From: Adineta vaga
Taxonomy: Eukaryota > Rotifera
Direction: 5' to 3'
DNA length: 64,000 bases
NCBI GenBank assembly: GCA_021613535.1
Contig: CP075497.1
Span: 5,828,001 to 5,892,000, forward strand
In this document: positions 49,001 through 61,134 of the stretch, one piece after another
Layout: the number at the start of each line of letters is the position of its first letter
Numbering within the stretch: the first letter of the stretch is position 1
Position numbers and translations under genes: made by a program
The notes under the pieces: generated by a model
Seen by the model: only the letters and a program-made list of their open reading frames with translations
The model's database searches: none
Told to the model about the DNA's origin: nothing

Positions 49001-50379
49001 CAATCGAAAAATATATTTATTATCAATACATGTCTTACCTCGAGTAATATACATATAAACGCTATTTACAAACTATATATATATATATATATCACTAGCA
49101 AACTCATCTATGAAAGAAAGAAAAAAACAAATTAAAGTCCTCATTATTGGACCAGACATATGAAGGAAAGAGTAGAATAAAATAAAAAACATATCTGACA
49201 GGAAATCAAAGATATCATTGACAAAATGCATATGTTCTGTCATACATATACATATGTATAACATGACATACATGTAGAATGAAGGAAAAAAACTGAAATA
49301 CTTATTACATTTATCATCGATACATAAAATAATAGGTCTTATCAAAAATGTAAAATATCTAACAAGATCAATTTCATTATTCAAATCGAATACATTCTAT
49401 GTTGATAATATTTAAAAGGTAGAGTTCAAAAAGAATATCTTTTAATTCAATGGAATATTTCTACTATATTATTTATGATACTCCCAGTCATTCTTAATTA
49501 TGATGAATAATCGATGACGTTTGTTTTTTTCTCTATTCTTTTGATCTTCTCATAGTTTTTAACGCAAAGATAAATAAATAGAAAATTGACTTCAATTAGA
49601 AATGATTTGTACTCGACATCCTTTTCGTTTTGGAACTAATTCGGATGCATTAGTGTGAATATCATATTAACATAAAGTGTATCTAATTTATCTGAATATA
49701 CAATTTGAACATTTGATGCTGTTAAAATAGAAAGCTCACACTTGAAATAAGGTTTATATTTTAGATATTCTTCTGTATTTGACATTAATACTGAGATGAT
49801 AATCAAATATCACTTACCAATCTTTGAATAACGTGGCCGAGGTTTCGGTGGTATAATAGAATGTCCATGATTATGATTGATTGTTTTTTCCATAGTAAAC
49901 GTCTTTGGTTTATACCATGTTGATGACTGAGCAACACGTTGTAGACCAGGTGCATATGTTGTTAGCGAACGTCTTCCATTAATAACAACATTGCCATTTG
50001 TATCATAGCTTGATGCTGTGGAATTATGTCGTAATGGTCTTCGTTCTGACCATGTTTGACTTTGTGATCGCCGTCGGTTCTGATCATTAGATATGGATGA
50101 TGAAATGAATGAATCCGATGTGTCATTACGAGAAGGAGGATGATTGTTATTATAATCATACGGTTTTGTATGAAGTACTTGTCCATATGATTTTGTTTTC
50201 CGTAGTTCATTAATAGATGTATAATCATGATTGTACCAATTAGGTACAAGTAATTTGTTGAATGAAGCACGCAAACGTTCTTCGTAAGTTAATGCTTGTT
50301 GATGATTCTTCAAATTATATACCTCATCAATAGCATTGAAAACACTCTGTAAATACAGTTTTTCTTCAACACGAGTCAT
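43001..50379 (-). CDS. very large disordered protein with Pro-rich motifs, unassigned; two apparent frame breaks
   Basis: Exons (minus): 49818..50379, 47023..47223, 46406..46805, 44759..45510, 43986..44651, then 43001..43927. All phases join if two single bases are restored in 46406..46805, giving 1169 aa. The N-terminus is more ordered (VEEKLYLQSVFNAIDEVYNL, YEERLRASFNKLLVPNWY) and ends in PPKPRPRY. Later exons are acidic and Ser-rich with poly-Asp, RTPPPPPPPRTTSLEK, and a Lys/Glu-rich tail. Such proteins usually scaffold junctions or cytoskeleton. The end is unclear: either reading on to VSLYEDFMLKENVC, or splicing from 43046 to about 42983 and stopping near 42944. The 2.6 kb first intron holds no exon I can support. 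Confidence 0.6.
47224..49817. other. 2.6 kb intron or spacer inside the large disordered gene
   Basis: Low-complexity AT-rich sequence with a TTC run at 47918-47945 and (AT)n runs near 48038-48056 and 49074-49092. Short frames on both strands between 47640 and 48347 overlap the repeats and are not accepted as genes. It may conceal a promoter if the first exon belongs to a separate gene. Confidence 0.35.
47918..47945. repeat. TTC triplet microsatellite
   Basis: About nine TTC units in the 2.6 kb intron. Confidence 0.8.
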
Positions 50380-50462
50380 TCTTTTAATTGCTATTGATTA
50401 AATGAGTTTGTTGAAGATAACGAACCAAAATCATCGTCGCACTGACTACTGAACAAATAAAA

Positions 50463-50494
50463 ATGAATGAATGAATGAATGAATGAATGAATAG
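50463..50494. repeat. ATGA tetranucleotide microsatellite
   Basis: About seven ATGA units followed by ATAG/ATGG variants. Confidence 0.85.
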
Positions 50495-50864
50495 ATAGAT
50501 GGATGAAAATAAATGAAGACTCCTACGTACGTTTACTATCCTCGTTCAAATGAATGAATGAAAGAATGAATGAGTGGGGATCTACCTTTGAGTGTGTGTA
50601 TGTGTAATAAGAAACAACATTTATATCATTGTATCGTTGAAAAGTATATATATATTTATACGGAAGTTTCACTTCTTCCTTTTTTCTTTCTATCTATGAA
50701 CGCAAATCAATATACAACGAACAGAAGGTCGATGTGTTCAATCATAGTACAACATAGACCAGTGACAAAAGGAGACGAAGAAGAAAAAAGATAAATACCG
50801 ACGGTAAGAAAAGATGTAGAGGTAGATCGTGTTGATTGACCAGTCGTCTCGTCAGTTTCTTCGC

Positions 50865-50884
50865 ACACACACACACACACACAC
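50865..50884. repeat. CA dinucleotide microsatellite
   Basis: About ten CA units. Confidence 0.85.
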
Positions 50885-51583
50885 GCATAAGCAGGTATTA
50901 TATGTCTCGTTAAACTATATTTAAATTGCATGAGTGGGAAGGAAACTAAGAAGATGAAGACATATACACAGTGTGCTTATGTTCGACAGTCAAATTTCTA
51001 ATCCTACTAAACAATAAATGTGAAAAATAACAACTCAAAAATAGAAGAGCAAGAATCGAATAAGAATGAGAATGAAAGAGAGCGAGAAAGAGCGAAAAAA
51101 TCAATCGCATTATGTTCAATAGCGACGTTAATGCAGTTGTCACTCGTGAACACAGCAGGAAGGAGAAAAATGTGAAAGGTGAATAAAAATAATATTTAGA
51201 ATTAAAAAAGCACTACTCCAACGAACAATAACATCATCATAGCTTTGAACTGCCATCAAACGACAAATCGCCGCGAGATTTCATTGAGTTGTTATCTCCG
51301 GAAATCGCTGAACGTGACTGGTCATATATGAAGAGAGAGAGAGAGAGAAAAAAAATCTTTCATACAATACACATCAAGAAATCATCTACGTCTTTATTCT
51401 CATTTGTACTAGAGAATAGTCAATGGTGATCATGCAAGAAATCGATTACTCTATCAAGAATGCATCAACTAATCGATGATTTCATTTGACATTTTGTCCT
51501 TTTCCTTTTATTCGTATGAAACAAAAAACTAGCAAAAAAAAGCGAAATCATATTGTTCAATTATATTTTTTATACAACATTGA

Positions 51584-53274
51584 TCATTTGTCTTTTTCAT
51601 CTTCATCAAGTTCAATTATATCGGTATGTAAACGTTGACTGTCAGAACAATCTGTAACCATAACTGTAGGCAATGTAACACTTGTTAATCGTGTACTGCA
51701 TTCAGAAAGACGATCATCTGTAATGCTTGTATTTACCGAACAAGTTTCTTCTTTCAGACGAGTATATCGTTCTCCTTGATGGGTTTTTCGTTTATTTGTA
51801 CAATGAAATGTATAACAATTTGGTATTGGACGTGTATCGGTATCACTTTGTGCTTGATCGTCAGTTATTTCGGTAATATTTGATATTGTTATCGGTTGTT
51901 CAATTGAAGTTTTTAAATCAATTTTTAATGGATTATAAGTTTTTAAATAATGTTCTAATAGACTTGTTTGATTAGCATCCGATTGTGAAATCGTATTTAA
52001 TGTTTGCTGAGATATCGTTTGTTCAGTATGTGTAGAAAAGAGACTATCGGAACGAGGAAGTAATGGTGATGGTGCATGTGTTGGACGAAAAGATCCATAA
52101 TGATGTGGTGAAATGACAAATGCTCGACAGATTTTATCATTCGATGTTGATGGAGAATCATAATGAAAACGTGAACGTTTAAAATTTGATAAAAATCGAA
52201 GTATAAGACGACTTGACATATAAATGACAATAAAAAGAATCCAAAAAAGAACAATCTATAGAAAAGAAAATCCAATTAGATATATTTACATATTGTCATT
52301 TAAAACAAATGACCGAACAATTGTTAATAATCATGACAGTATGTCTTCGCGTTGATTGTGAACGTTTTCTCTTTGCTTATCAATAGGAAATCAACTTACA
52401 TTGATTTTTTTGAATAAAAATAGTATAGTTTAAAATACATTTCAGTGTTTTTCCACCATGTTGTTTTCGTTTTTACAATATAATAATTTTCTTGTCATCT
52501 ATTTTGATCACAAATCGTTAACACTCAAAATATAACTATTGTAATAATCTTGAAAGCATCGTCTCCTAGGCTTTCATATCCTGTTCGTTTGAAACCTAGT
52601 AATCAAAAGATGAGGAAAAAACAACTGATTAAACCCGAAACGCGATGATTAACACAGTAAAATCTTGTTTTTTCTTTCTTGTATTGGAAAAGTTTAAGAA
52701 TAGAAATATAAATAGTAGAAAAAACTTTCTTTGACATATCAATTTAATTATATCTGATTATCTTTTCTAAACTAAATCCTCTTGTCAATTTTTGAAAGAG
52801 AAAATGTAATAGAAAGCTTCTTAAGATATCTGTCAGTTTAAAAGAAAAGATTTATTGAAAAGAAAGATTTCTTCTCCTTGAATACATATATCTACGCAAT
52901 TTCAGACGATTGATCTCTTAAAGCAACAATATATATTATTAGTAATTATTGACAGGCAAGGTTTGTCATTGAATAATATATCTTATCTCCCTCGATAGTT
53001 TATTGTATGTTGGTTTAATATTATACTTTAATGGATTTTCTTTTCTTGTATACTATGTTGATTGATTAATCGAAAGTAGAAAGAAAAAAAAACTTACGAA
53101 TGAAAATATAAAAAATGTTCGTTGACCGATTGTAAATCGATTTATTAGCCAAAGATCTGACGAGATTGAATTATCACTATGATTAGTTGTTGATTTGAGA
53201 CTTTTTTCGTGAATATATTTTGATCGAGTGAGATTAAACATCGATGAAAACATGAGACGTTTGTTAATCGACAT
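51584..53274 (-). CDS. single-pass membrane protein with long Ser/Thr-rich cytosolic tail, unassigned
   Basis: Exons 53098..53274 and 51584..52255 total 849 bp, 282 aa, joined in phase 0 across an 842 bp intron with good GT-AG borders. The junction falls inside a continuous hydrophobic segment, RTFFIFSF then IVLFWILFIVIY, which makes a convincing transmembrane helix at about 52-71 and supports the join. Before it is a basic, Ser-rich head; after it comes a basic stretch (RLILRFLSNFKRSR) and about 190 residues rich in Thr, Ser and Asp, ending acidic (ELDEDEKDK). Positive-inside bias suggests the tail is cytosolic. I do not recognise a family. Confidence 0.65.
52256..53097. other. 842 bp intron of the single-pass membrane protein gene
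   Basis: Unusually long for this locus. AT-rich, no coding frame or repeat of note. Confidence 0.4.
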
Positions 53275-54321
53275 TAGTTTTCGACGAATAATAAATATCT
53301 AAAGAAGATTGAATGAGATGCGTGCGTGTATAGAGAGAGAGAGAGAAACTTGCAATACAAAGAAAAAGAAGAAGATAATTTATGAGAAAGATTATTGCAC
53401 GAATGTTACTATTTTTCTTTATTCTTCGATTGTCACATGAAAGAATTTCTATCTATTTCCCCTTCTTTCTTTAAGTTATATTAAAGACAGCATTATTTTG
53501 AGTTATAAAATTGTGATCAGGAAATGACGTCCAACATACCATGAGCAGTATCGGTCAAGCAGAAATGAAATGACATGCAAACTAATAGATTTAGATACTC
53601 TTATATTGACAAATCTACTAGAGAAAAGGAAAAATCTTAGTTGTCTCATGCTTGTCAATCGGCATGTTCGCCCTTCATACTGTTTATATTCAATCATATT
53701 TAGCTCCTTTTTCCCTGTTAGCATTCCTAACACATATTGTTCAAACAAGCGCACACATCCACACATATTGACTCGCTCAACAGAAAGAATGTCGGAAAAC
53801 ACAATCTCTAGCAAAGCTTTCCGTTTTTCTTTTATTGATTTAAGTACATGCTTATGTAATTGACGAGATTCATGTCTTTGTGAAATAGATCTCGTCACTT
53901 ACCTTACTTTGAAGTTGATATATCAATAATAGACTATACTATATAGTATCTCTTCGAATTCAAATCGGTTCGATTATGGAAATGAATCTATTATCATGTG
54001 ATTATTATATGCCCGACCGGAAATACCATCGTTTGCATTCTTTTCTATCTGACTCTAGCTCATTCTTCAATTATTCGTTTGTTGATGTATGCTGTTAACA
54101 CTTGCCTTGTATGCATCTATCACTCATGAAAATCTTTCTCTCTCTGTTTCTCTCGTTTTCTCTCCCTGCTAATCATATTCGAGAATTTGAAGAGATCATT
54201 CAGATTTTTCTTTTTTCTTCTCTCTCTATTTCTTCTTCTTTTTCTCGTTCTTCCACAACAATTACAAACGCTAAGTTATACATGAAGAAAAAAAATGCCG
54301 ATCTATTTCTTTTTATGCTGT
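53275..54321. other. 1.05 kb intergenic region
   Basis: Holds overlapping frames at 53503-53898 (minus) and 53570-53863 (plus), neither with splice context or protein-like composition. A GA run lies at about 53333-53345 and pyrimidine tracts at 54130-54250. No gene supported. Confidence 0.35.
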
Positions 54322-55131
54322 TTATATTTTCTCATAATTAACGTCAAATTTTTGTTGTCGAACTACTTGAATACTATATCGTGCACCAGCGACTGCATAT
54401 GATACAACGCCTAACCATATGGTACGATTCGGTATAATATCTATACCTGTAGCACCACGTGCATATTTTAAAAAGATCATTCCACCAGCCAAGTAAACGA
54501 CAACAACAACAACTAATATAATAATAAAAATTGAACCACCACTCAGAGATCCATCACTTGAATACTGACATTTTCCAGGACAACAACATCTAGATTGAAG
54601 ATAGATATTAAATATCTGTTGATCATCTTGACGACCGTTGATTTTTTCTTCACCATCTTCTCGACATGTTAAATAAACAGTTAACAACATATTCGAAGTA
54701 TGATAAATAAGTGTATAAACATTTTGATGATTTTCAAAAATAGCATCGTTCTGTTTAGCAATCACAACTGATGAACCAGTATTTCTATCAGCTGGAAAAG
54801 AGAAGAATATAAATATATATATATACATATATTATATCACAAAGAAAGAATGTTGCCATTCTTTTTTTTTCTTACTATAGCATGCCGCAGCATTCGTACA
54901 ATTCCCATTTGATTTCGAATAAGGAAAACATCCATTCCAATTAAACGTATATGGAACAGGAATTGAATTAGGTATATTATCATATTTTGGTCCTTTGCCG
55001 TTTGCGTAACCTAATGGACGAATATCTAATTTTTGTCCGTTGCCAACATCATAAATGCATGATGAATCACAAGTAATAGTGTCAATAAGAAGTATAAAGA
55101 GATAACAAATCGATACATTGAAAATAGACAT
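54322..55131 (-). CDS. MRH/ATG27-like type I receptor, copy 1 of a tandem pair
   Basis: Exons 54876..55131 and 54322..54791 total 726 bp, 241 aa. A signal peptide (about 1-21) is followed by a cysteine-rich lumenal domain of the mannose-6-phosphate-receptor-homology kind, beginning CIYDVGNGQKLDIRPLG and including FNWNGCFPYS, GNCTNAAACY, VYLTCREDGE and CCCPGKCQYSSDG. A transmembrane helix with a long Ile/Val run follows. The cytosolic tail has RTIWLGVVSYAVAGARYSIQVV. Such proteins act in Golgi-endosome sorting; ATG27 has the same order. Whether mannose-6-phosphate is bound cannot be told. The neighbouring copy has the same structure and an intron at the same place and phase. Confidence 0.8.
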
Positions 55132-55247
55132 AGATATATTATAATAATAAATAAAAATACTAAAAATAAGATGATAATAAAGATAAAGTAAAAAAATCTA
55201 TATGTTTTCACAAGTGAAGTTTTATTTGATAGAAACTCTTTTCCTTT

Positions 55248-56006
55248 CTAAACACTTTCATATGAATTTTGTCCTCGAATTTTTCCCAGAACAAATCTTA
55301 CACCATAGATCGAATTACTTCCAATCTTTAACCAAAATGTTCGATGTGGTATAAGATTAATTCCGTGTTCATGCTTAACAAGTCGCAGAAAAGCAGTAGT
55401 AACAATTAAATATGTAATCAAAATAGAAAACAAAACTATGAGAAATATAGTACCACCAGTTAAACCAATCGGTGATTTTGAGGGTGTATAAGTACATTTG
55501 CCTGGACATGCACATTTACTTTCAATACGGATAAGAAATAATTTATCAGCAACTTCTGAGGCTTCAACTGTTTCAGTCGTACCACAAATAAGAAAAACCT
55601 GTAGTTTCGTATCAGCTCCATTGGTATAGATTATTGTCGATAAACCATGATTGTATGTGAATTTTCGACCTGTTTGCCGTGCAACTAATCTAGTCGTTTT
55701 TGATATATCATCCGCTTAATTTAGAAAAGAAATAGACTAGCATAACTATGCATAAATAAAGAAAAACCTACTAACACAAGCAGCCGCATTTTGACAAGCA
55801 TCTTTTGTTGAATAAGAAAAACAACCATTAAATGAATATGTCAAACTCTTTGGAGTTGAATCATGTAGATCAGTATATTTCGGTCGATCTTTGTAACCAA
55901 ATACTTTCAAATCTAAGATTCCATCATCAGTTGAATATTCACAATCATCTCCTCGAATTATATAGAGATTAAGAAGACTCAAGATGAAAATGCTTGAAAC
56001 TAGCAT
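55248..56006 (-). CDS. MRH/ATG27-like type I receptor, copy 2 of a tandem pair
   Basis: Exons 55772..56006 and 55248..55714 total 702 bp, 233 aa. The first ATG in frame is at 56006; reading further upstream would need a non-ATG start. The layout equals copy 1: signal peptide, CEYSTDDGILDLKVFG, FNGCFSYSTKDACQNAAACV, VFLICGTTE, CACPGKCTYTPSK, one transmembrane helix and a tail with HRTFWLKIGSNSIYGVRFVLG. The intron interrupts both genes just after the AAC motif in phase 1, which shows a tandem duplication. The copies have diverged strongly, so the duplication is old. The gap to copy 1 is 116 bp on the same strand. Confidence 0.8.
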
Positions 56007-56624
56007 AACTATATGCAAAAAAAAGTCTAATATTCAACAATAGATATCTATATCATTCGTTTGTATAGAAGATAAGAACATTTAACACAAGAATGATAAG
56101 TTATATACACAATGACTAAGAGAAATATTCGTGTATTCGTCCATAGTACATCTTCATACTTTATGAATAGACGAGAAAGAAAAAAGATTCTTTTGGAAAC
56201 TTTCGATGTTTCAAGACACCTAAGTGTACAATGAATTCTTTACATGTTGACAAGATTATCTTATCTATAAACAATATGATCGTAAACATATAATCTATTT
56301 CTGTCTGAAGAATTTTATCTATTTAAGATACTCGTTCACACTAGAGAATGTTTTGATCACTTTAAATAGGTTTAAATAGGTGGGTCTATATGTCTTTGAT
56401 CGTTGTCTCTTTTGCTATATTTCATCTTATCAAATCTATGACATAAGAATATTTATTTACATTTGACTTTGTTGACGAAAGGGCATAATTGTTCTTTCGT
56501 TTCTAATGATCATTAACGAACGAACAAAATAAAAAAGAAAAATGAGAAGAAAAGGAAACAATTACCGATTTGTGACTCGATCATATGCACACATCGATAT
56601 ATGACATAGCTGGACGTCGAGTGT
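56007..56624. promoter_or_regulatory. divergent region between MRH-like copy 2 and the Pro-rich gene
   Basis: 618 bp, AT-rich, no coding frame. It contains a short direct repeat TTTAAATAGG at 56363-56380. It should carry promoters for genes on either side. Confidence 0.35.
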
Positions 56625-57954
56625 ATGTTCACCGAAACATTAAATTCAATATCTGAAAACGAAGATAGTATAGAATTAGAAATATCAATGGAGGAACCTG
56701 ATGAAGATGAAAATGAAGAATTTCCACCACTACCATCAGATATTGATATACCACCATCATTTACAAATACTCCTGATCCGTATGATAATCGACATCATGC
56801 AATTGATCTCTTTTATTGCGCATCACCACCATTACCTTCACCACCAGCATTATCACCATTGGCACCACCGCCCACAACATCAAAAGGAACAATGGAACGA
56901 ATCTATGCAAATGCTCATACTTTTTCTTCCATTCGAAATCATGGTAGTATGAATCAAGTGACATTTGCATTTGCTACTCAACATAAGAAAAAAGCTCGAG
57001 CACCAATTGCTTGTCAATTTCAAAGTATATATGTTAATATTCCCATATCACCTCCATTACCACCGCCACCGCCACCACTACCTTTATCACCGTCACCACT
57101 TCCATCACCCTCACCACCGCCACCAGCACTCTCAAAACCGGTCAATACATCCAATGAGGTGACATACGCTACGTTACTAAATACAACATCGCTTGCACCT
57201 TCAATTTTTTCTGATGTAACGATAAATCATGTTGAATATCAACAGATTCAAATTCAACATAAATCTGAACAGAAAAATCCCACTCAACTTTATGAAAATA
57301 TTTCAATTCGGCGACCACCTCCACCACCCTGTTATTCACCAGCGCCTTCTATTTCTATTGATATTGACAAACCATTATCACCGTTGAAAATAGACGAGGC
57401 TATTATCAATCCACCATCATTTGAACATACCTATATTAATTTGAAATATGATGACGATAAACCACCCATTATTCCCACACGCACATCTAAATCAATTCCA
57501 ACTACTATTCAAGTATCACCACCACCACCACCTATAATACCACGGAGAAATGAACAAAAATTAGAGGTTCGCTGTGATTCTACAAGTGTTTCCATTTCTT
57601 CTATAGAAAAAGAACAACAAGAAAAAGATTCGAATGTCCATGAAACTAGTTCGAATGCTAGTACAGTTCAAGTAAGCTTATTGATGTATTTTTAGAAATG
57701 GAAAAATTCATTTTTTTAAATATTTACTATTTCTAGACAGTTAAAGAAGTTGAAATAAATACAAATTCTAATTACGATAACAAAAAGATTGATGTCCATC
57801 AGACAAAAACATCCGTTACGACAGCAGAAAATCTTCCATCTACAACGAATGCACATCGACGACGAGCATTACATAGTATTCGACGACGTCGTTTACGTGG
57901 TTCAATAGCTTTACGTAGTAATACAAGAATGCCAACAAATCAGAATACAAATCG

Positions 57955-58013
<59 letters not shown>

Positions 58014-59821
58014 GTTCAAATATGAATGTCACAGTTCGTCATCCAATGATTACAGATGATCGATGGCGACGAACATTACGAAAACGACGACGACAACGTG
58101 TAGTACAAATGAAATTAGATGGAAATGTCTTACATCAACAAATGAAATCAATAAGACCTATATCTGATCATACTTATAACGAAATAAAACAACCGATTCT
58201 TTCAACTAATGTAATACATACTAATGAGTACAATGCAGCAACGAGTGGTGTGCTTGAACGTGCTATGCAATTTAATGGAGCGTTAAGAGATCGAGTTTTC
58301 TCATGGTATCGAGGAGCAAATAATAACGAACGTGAACAACAACAACAACAACAACATCAAGATCAACACCAAGAATCAACACCATCGCAAGGTCTTTCAA
58401 CATCAGAAAATGGCGAATCCAATCAAAAGGTAATTAAACTAAATTCACATGTTTCTCAATTATTTTTTCTTTGAGGTCAAACAGAAACGTTGCGCTATGT
58501 TGTAATCATAATTCTATTTCATATTAAAAATTTTAGGAAGTCATCGTAAATGAAGATGGAGAGGAAGAAGAAGAAGAAGAAGAAGAAGAGGATGAAGAAG
58601 AATTTTTTACGCATGATACATTTGAAGATTTCCTTTTACGACGTCGACCGAAATCGTCAGCGTCTACTACTGCAAGTGTCACTAGCACCGTTGTGTCACA
58701 TGTTGAATCTGTTTCTCAACGTATTCCTATCCGAACACCTCTAAAACCAAAAACACATCTTGCTCGTCCTCCGCCACCACCTCCACCTTTGCCACCAACA
58801 CCACCACCAACAGCTCGTCGTTTTCCAGGTTTAGCACTAAGTCTAGATAAAACTGATGTCGATTTCATTCATAATATTCTTCAACGTACACGTGGTGATC
58901 ATCGTGTATGGAATCGAATTACAGCACTTAAAGAAGCGTATATTCGTGCGACAAGTAAAAAAAATGATCAACCAAAAAAACCTAAACCCGTTGAAACTCA
59001 AATGGATGAAAAGAAAAAGAAGAAAGCTATGCTAATGAAACATTCATTAGCAGCGACGAAAATTCGTGCTGAACTGGAAAAATATGATGAATTACCTGCT
59101 AGTTCAGCAACAATTATTGATGAAGATGATTATGATGAAACATGTTCAGTAGCTGATCATCGTAAAATTAATTATAATGTACATCATCGTTCAGTTCCAA
59201 CTATACCTCGGACACCATCCACAGCACATCGAGTTCTAAGTTTTGTTACTTCAATTAAACGACGTGCTCAAAATAATGTACAACAAATACAAAAAAATTT
59301 TCATGATATTCGTTCTCGAGTTCATATTGAATCTGCAGCTATTCCTCCGACTCATATTAGTGTACAACGGCATACCTCACATGTATCACGACAAAATCAA
59401 ATATTAAAAGTAAACTGTTAATATCTCTTTCTTCTCATCACTTATCATTTTCTTATTCTAGGAGCCATCGAGTACCACTCGCATACGTTCATCACGCATA
59501 GAATCAACGTCTAATGCAAATACTCTAGTTCGTCGTACGAATAGTCATCGTTCAGTTACTTCTACAGAACATTCGAATACTTTACGTCGTCAACAAGTGA
59601 ATCGTACACAATCTAATGTATCTCAATTACCTCAAGAACGACAGACGCATCGTCAACATTCTCGTGTAACAAATGATAGATCAGTCGCTGCCGTCGATCG
59701 ATCAGCAAGTTTAACAAATCGTCCTGCACCTGTTGAACGCGGTTCCTCACAAAAAACTCAAAATAGAGTAATATCACATCGACAACATGTAAAAAAGTCA
59801 GTTAATAAAACTCTTTCGTAA
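56625..59821 (+). CDS. 990-residue proline-rich disordered protein, unassigned
   Basis: Exons 56625..57671, 57737..58429, 58537..59409 and 59462..59821 total 2973 bp, 990 aa, all in phase 0. The protein begins acidic (EEPDEDENEEFPPLPSDIDIPP), followed by many proline runs of the PPLPPPPPPLP kind and YxN/YATL-type tyrosine sites such as VTYATLLN and LYENISIR. Exon 2 has a basic RRRALHSIRRRRLRG patch and a Gln run (57955-58011). Exon 3 holds a Glu run, a second proline block and a possibly folded segment, KTDVDFIHNILQRTRGDHRV to LKEAYIRATSK, then basic helices. Exon 4 is Arg/Ser-rich. Proline runs suggest EVH1, SH3 or profilin partners in actin control. I recognise no family. Confidence 0.75.
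57955..58011 (+). repeat. CAA/CAG trinucleotide run coding poly-Gln
   Basis: About 19 consecutive CAA or CAG codons in the Pro-rich gene, mostly CAA with a few CAG interruptions. Confidence 0.9.
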
Positions 59822-61134
59822 TCTAAATATTTTGTGCCTCATATGTTAATGAATAAAAATAATAATCGTCTTCGATATAATATACGTGAATAATACTTTT
59901 TGTTTCATTTACTAGATATTTGAGTCTATGAAAAACTCAATATTAAATCAATGTTTCACTTCTATAAATTTTATCAAACGATTACTATACCCTAAAACTA
60001 ATTTGATCTATTAATGACTGCATAGTTACTGTGTGGCTTTGCCTCAACATTTTCTAGAACAAAAGCTGCCGTGCCAAATAAAACTAATAAAGGAACTAAT
60101 TCTTGTACTTACTATTAACATCTTATGTGATCAAAATATCAAATAAGCATAGAATTCTCTTCATCATGGATGTGAATATGGAATCGAAGATAGTTTCAAT
60201 AGTCGAAGAGGAGGAAGTATGGAATCTCTTTCATACTAATACATACAGTAGGCGGAAAACTCCACCCTCAAGATTGATGAGACTATACTATCATAAAGTG
60301 ATTCCGAACTAATATCAAATAGAACGAATTCGATTTGACACATTGGAATAAGTATTAGTTACATTGACAAGGAATTGTAAAATCAAGCACTAGCTTTTGT
60401 TTTATATGAGAAAGAACACTAATTGTAAAGAGAATCTACCAATCGTATACTATTTATCTGATAGTTTCTACCTTCAAATATGCTTTCGACGATTAATGAA
60501 TAATCAATTATTCTGCTATTCAAATAACACGTTTAAAACGTAACGAGCATGTTGTTGACATACATTTTATAGAAGAATAAATGAACGATTTAAGCAGCAT
60601 AGAAGTGTAAGAAAAAGACTTCTGTAAAAACAAACCGATCAAATATTCGAATCTATTTTCTGTTCTCATAGTGTAATTGTAAGGATTCAAGTTTTAGTCA
60701 ATAAACAAAACGAGACAATTTTATTTATTTATCTGTTTCATCTTTACGAAGCTTCTCACTTTTGATAGATGAAAACCCATGAAGTTTTATCTTTTCAATT
60801 CAAAAAGTAACGCTTTAAACTGTAACAAACTTTAGTAATTCTTACTTTTAGAGATGAATTTCTGAAATTAAAATTTCATACGAAAAAAGAAGATCTTCTA
60901 CCTACGATGACGAATTATGACATTTGTGATATTGTTGGAATAATCAATTTTACTAACTGCGCACTCCTATACTTAGCATTCAAAATACTAATTGAACAAG
61001 TATATTTCATTGCAAAACTTAACTCATCGTTGTATTTTAATAGATCTATTTATATTAGTTTGATAATGAACCCAGTATGATCATTTTCATAAAAGATTGA
61101 GGACAAATGAAGAAAACTTTGAACATATTTAATC
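59822..61134. other. 1.3 kb intergenic region
   Basis: AT-rich; AATAAA at 59852-59857 near its left edge. A 69-residue plus frame at 60103-60312 has no context and is not accepted. Nothing else seen. Confidence 0.4.
59852..59857 (+). terminator. AATAAA polyadenylation signal of the Pro-rich gene
   Basis: AATAAA begins 31 bases after the stop codon. Confidence 0.5.

Larger units (their letters stand above)
50380..51583. other. 1.2 kb intergenic region with microsatellites
   Basis: Contains an ATGA tetranucleotide run at about 50463-50494, a CA run at 50865-50884 and a GA run at about 51332-51347. No coding frame is supported. Confidence 0.4.

Noticed and set aside
53503-53898. Minus-strand open frame of 131 residues, with an antisense frame of 97
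   Set aside because: Neither has protein-like patterning, and no acceptor or donor ties them to a neighbour.
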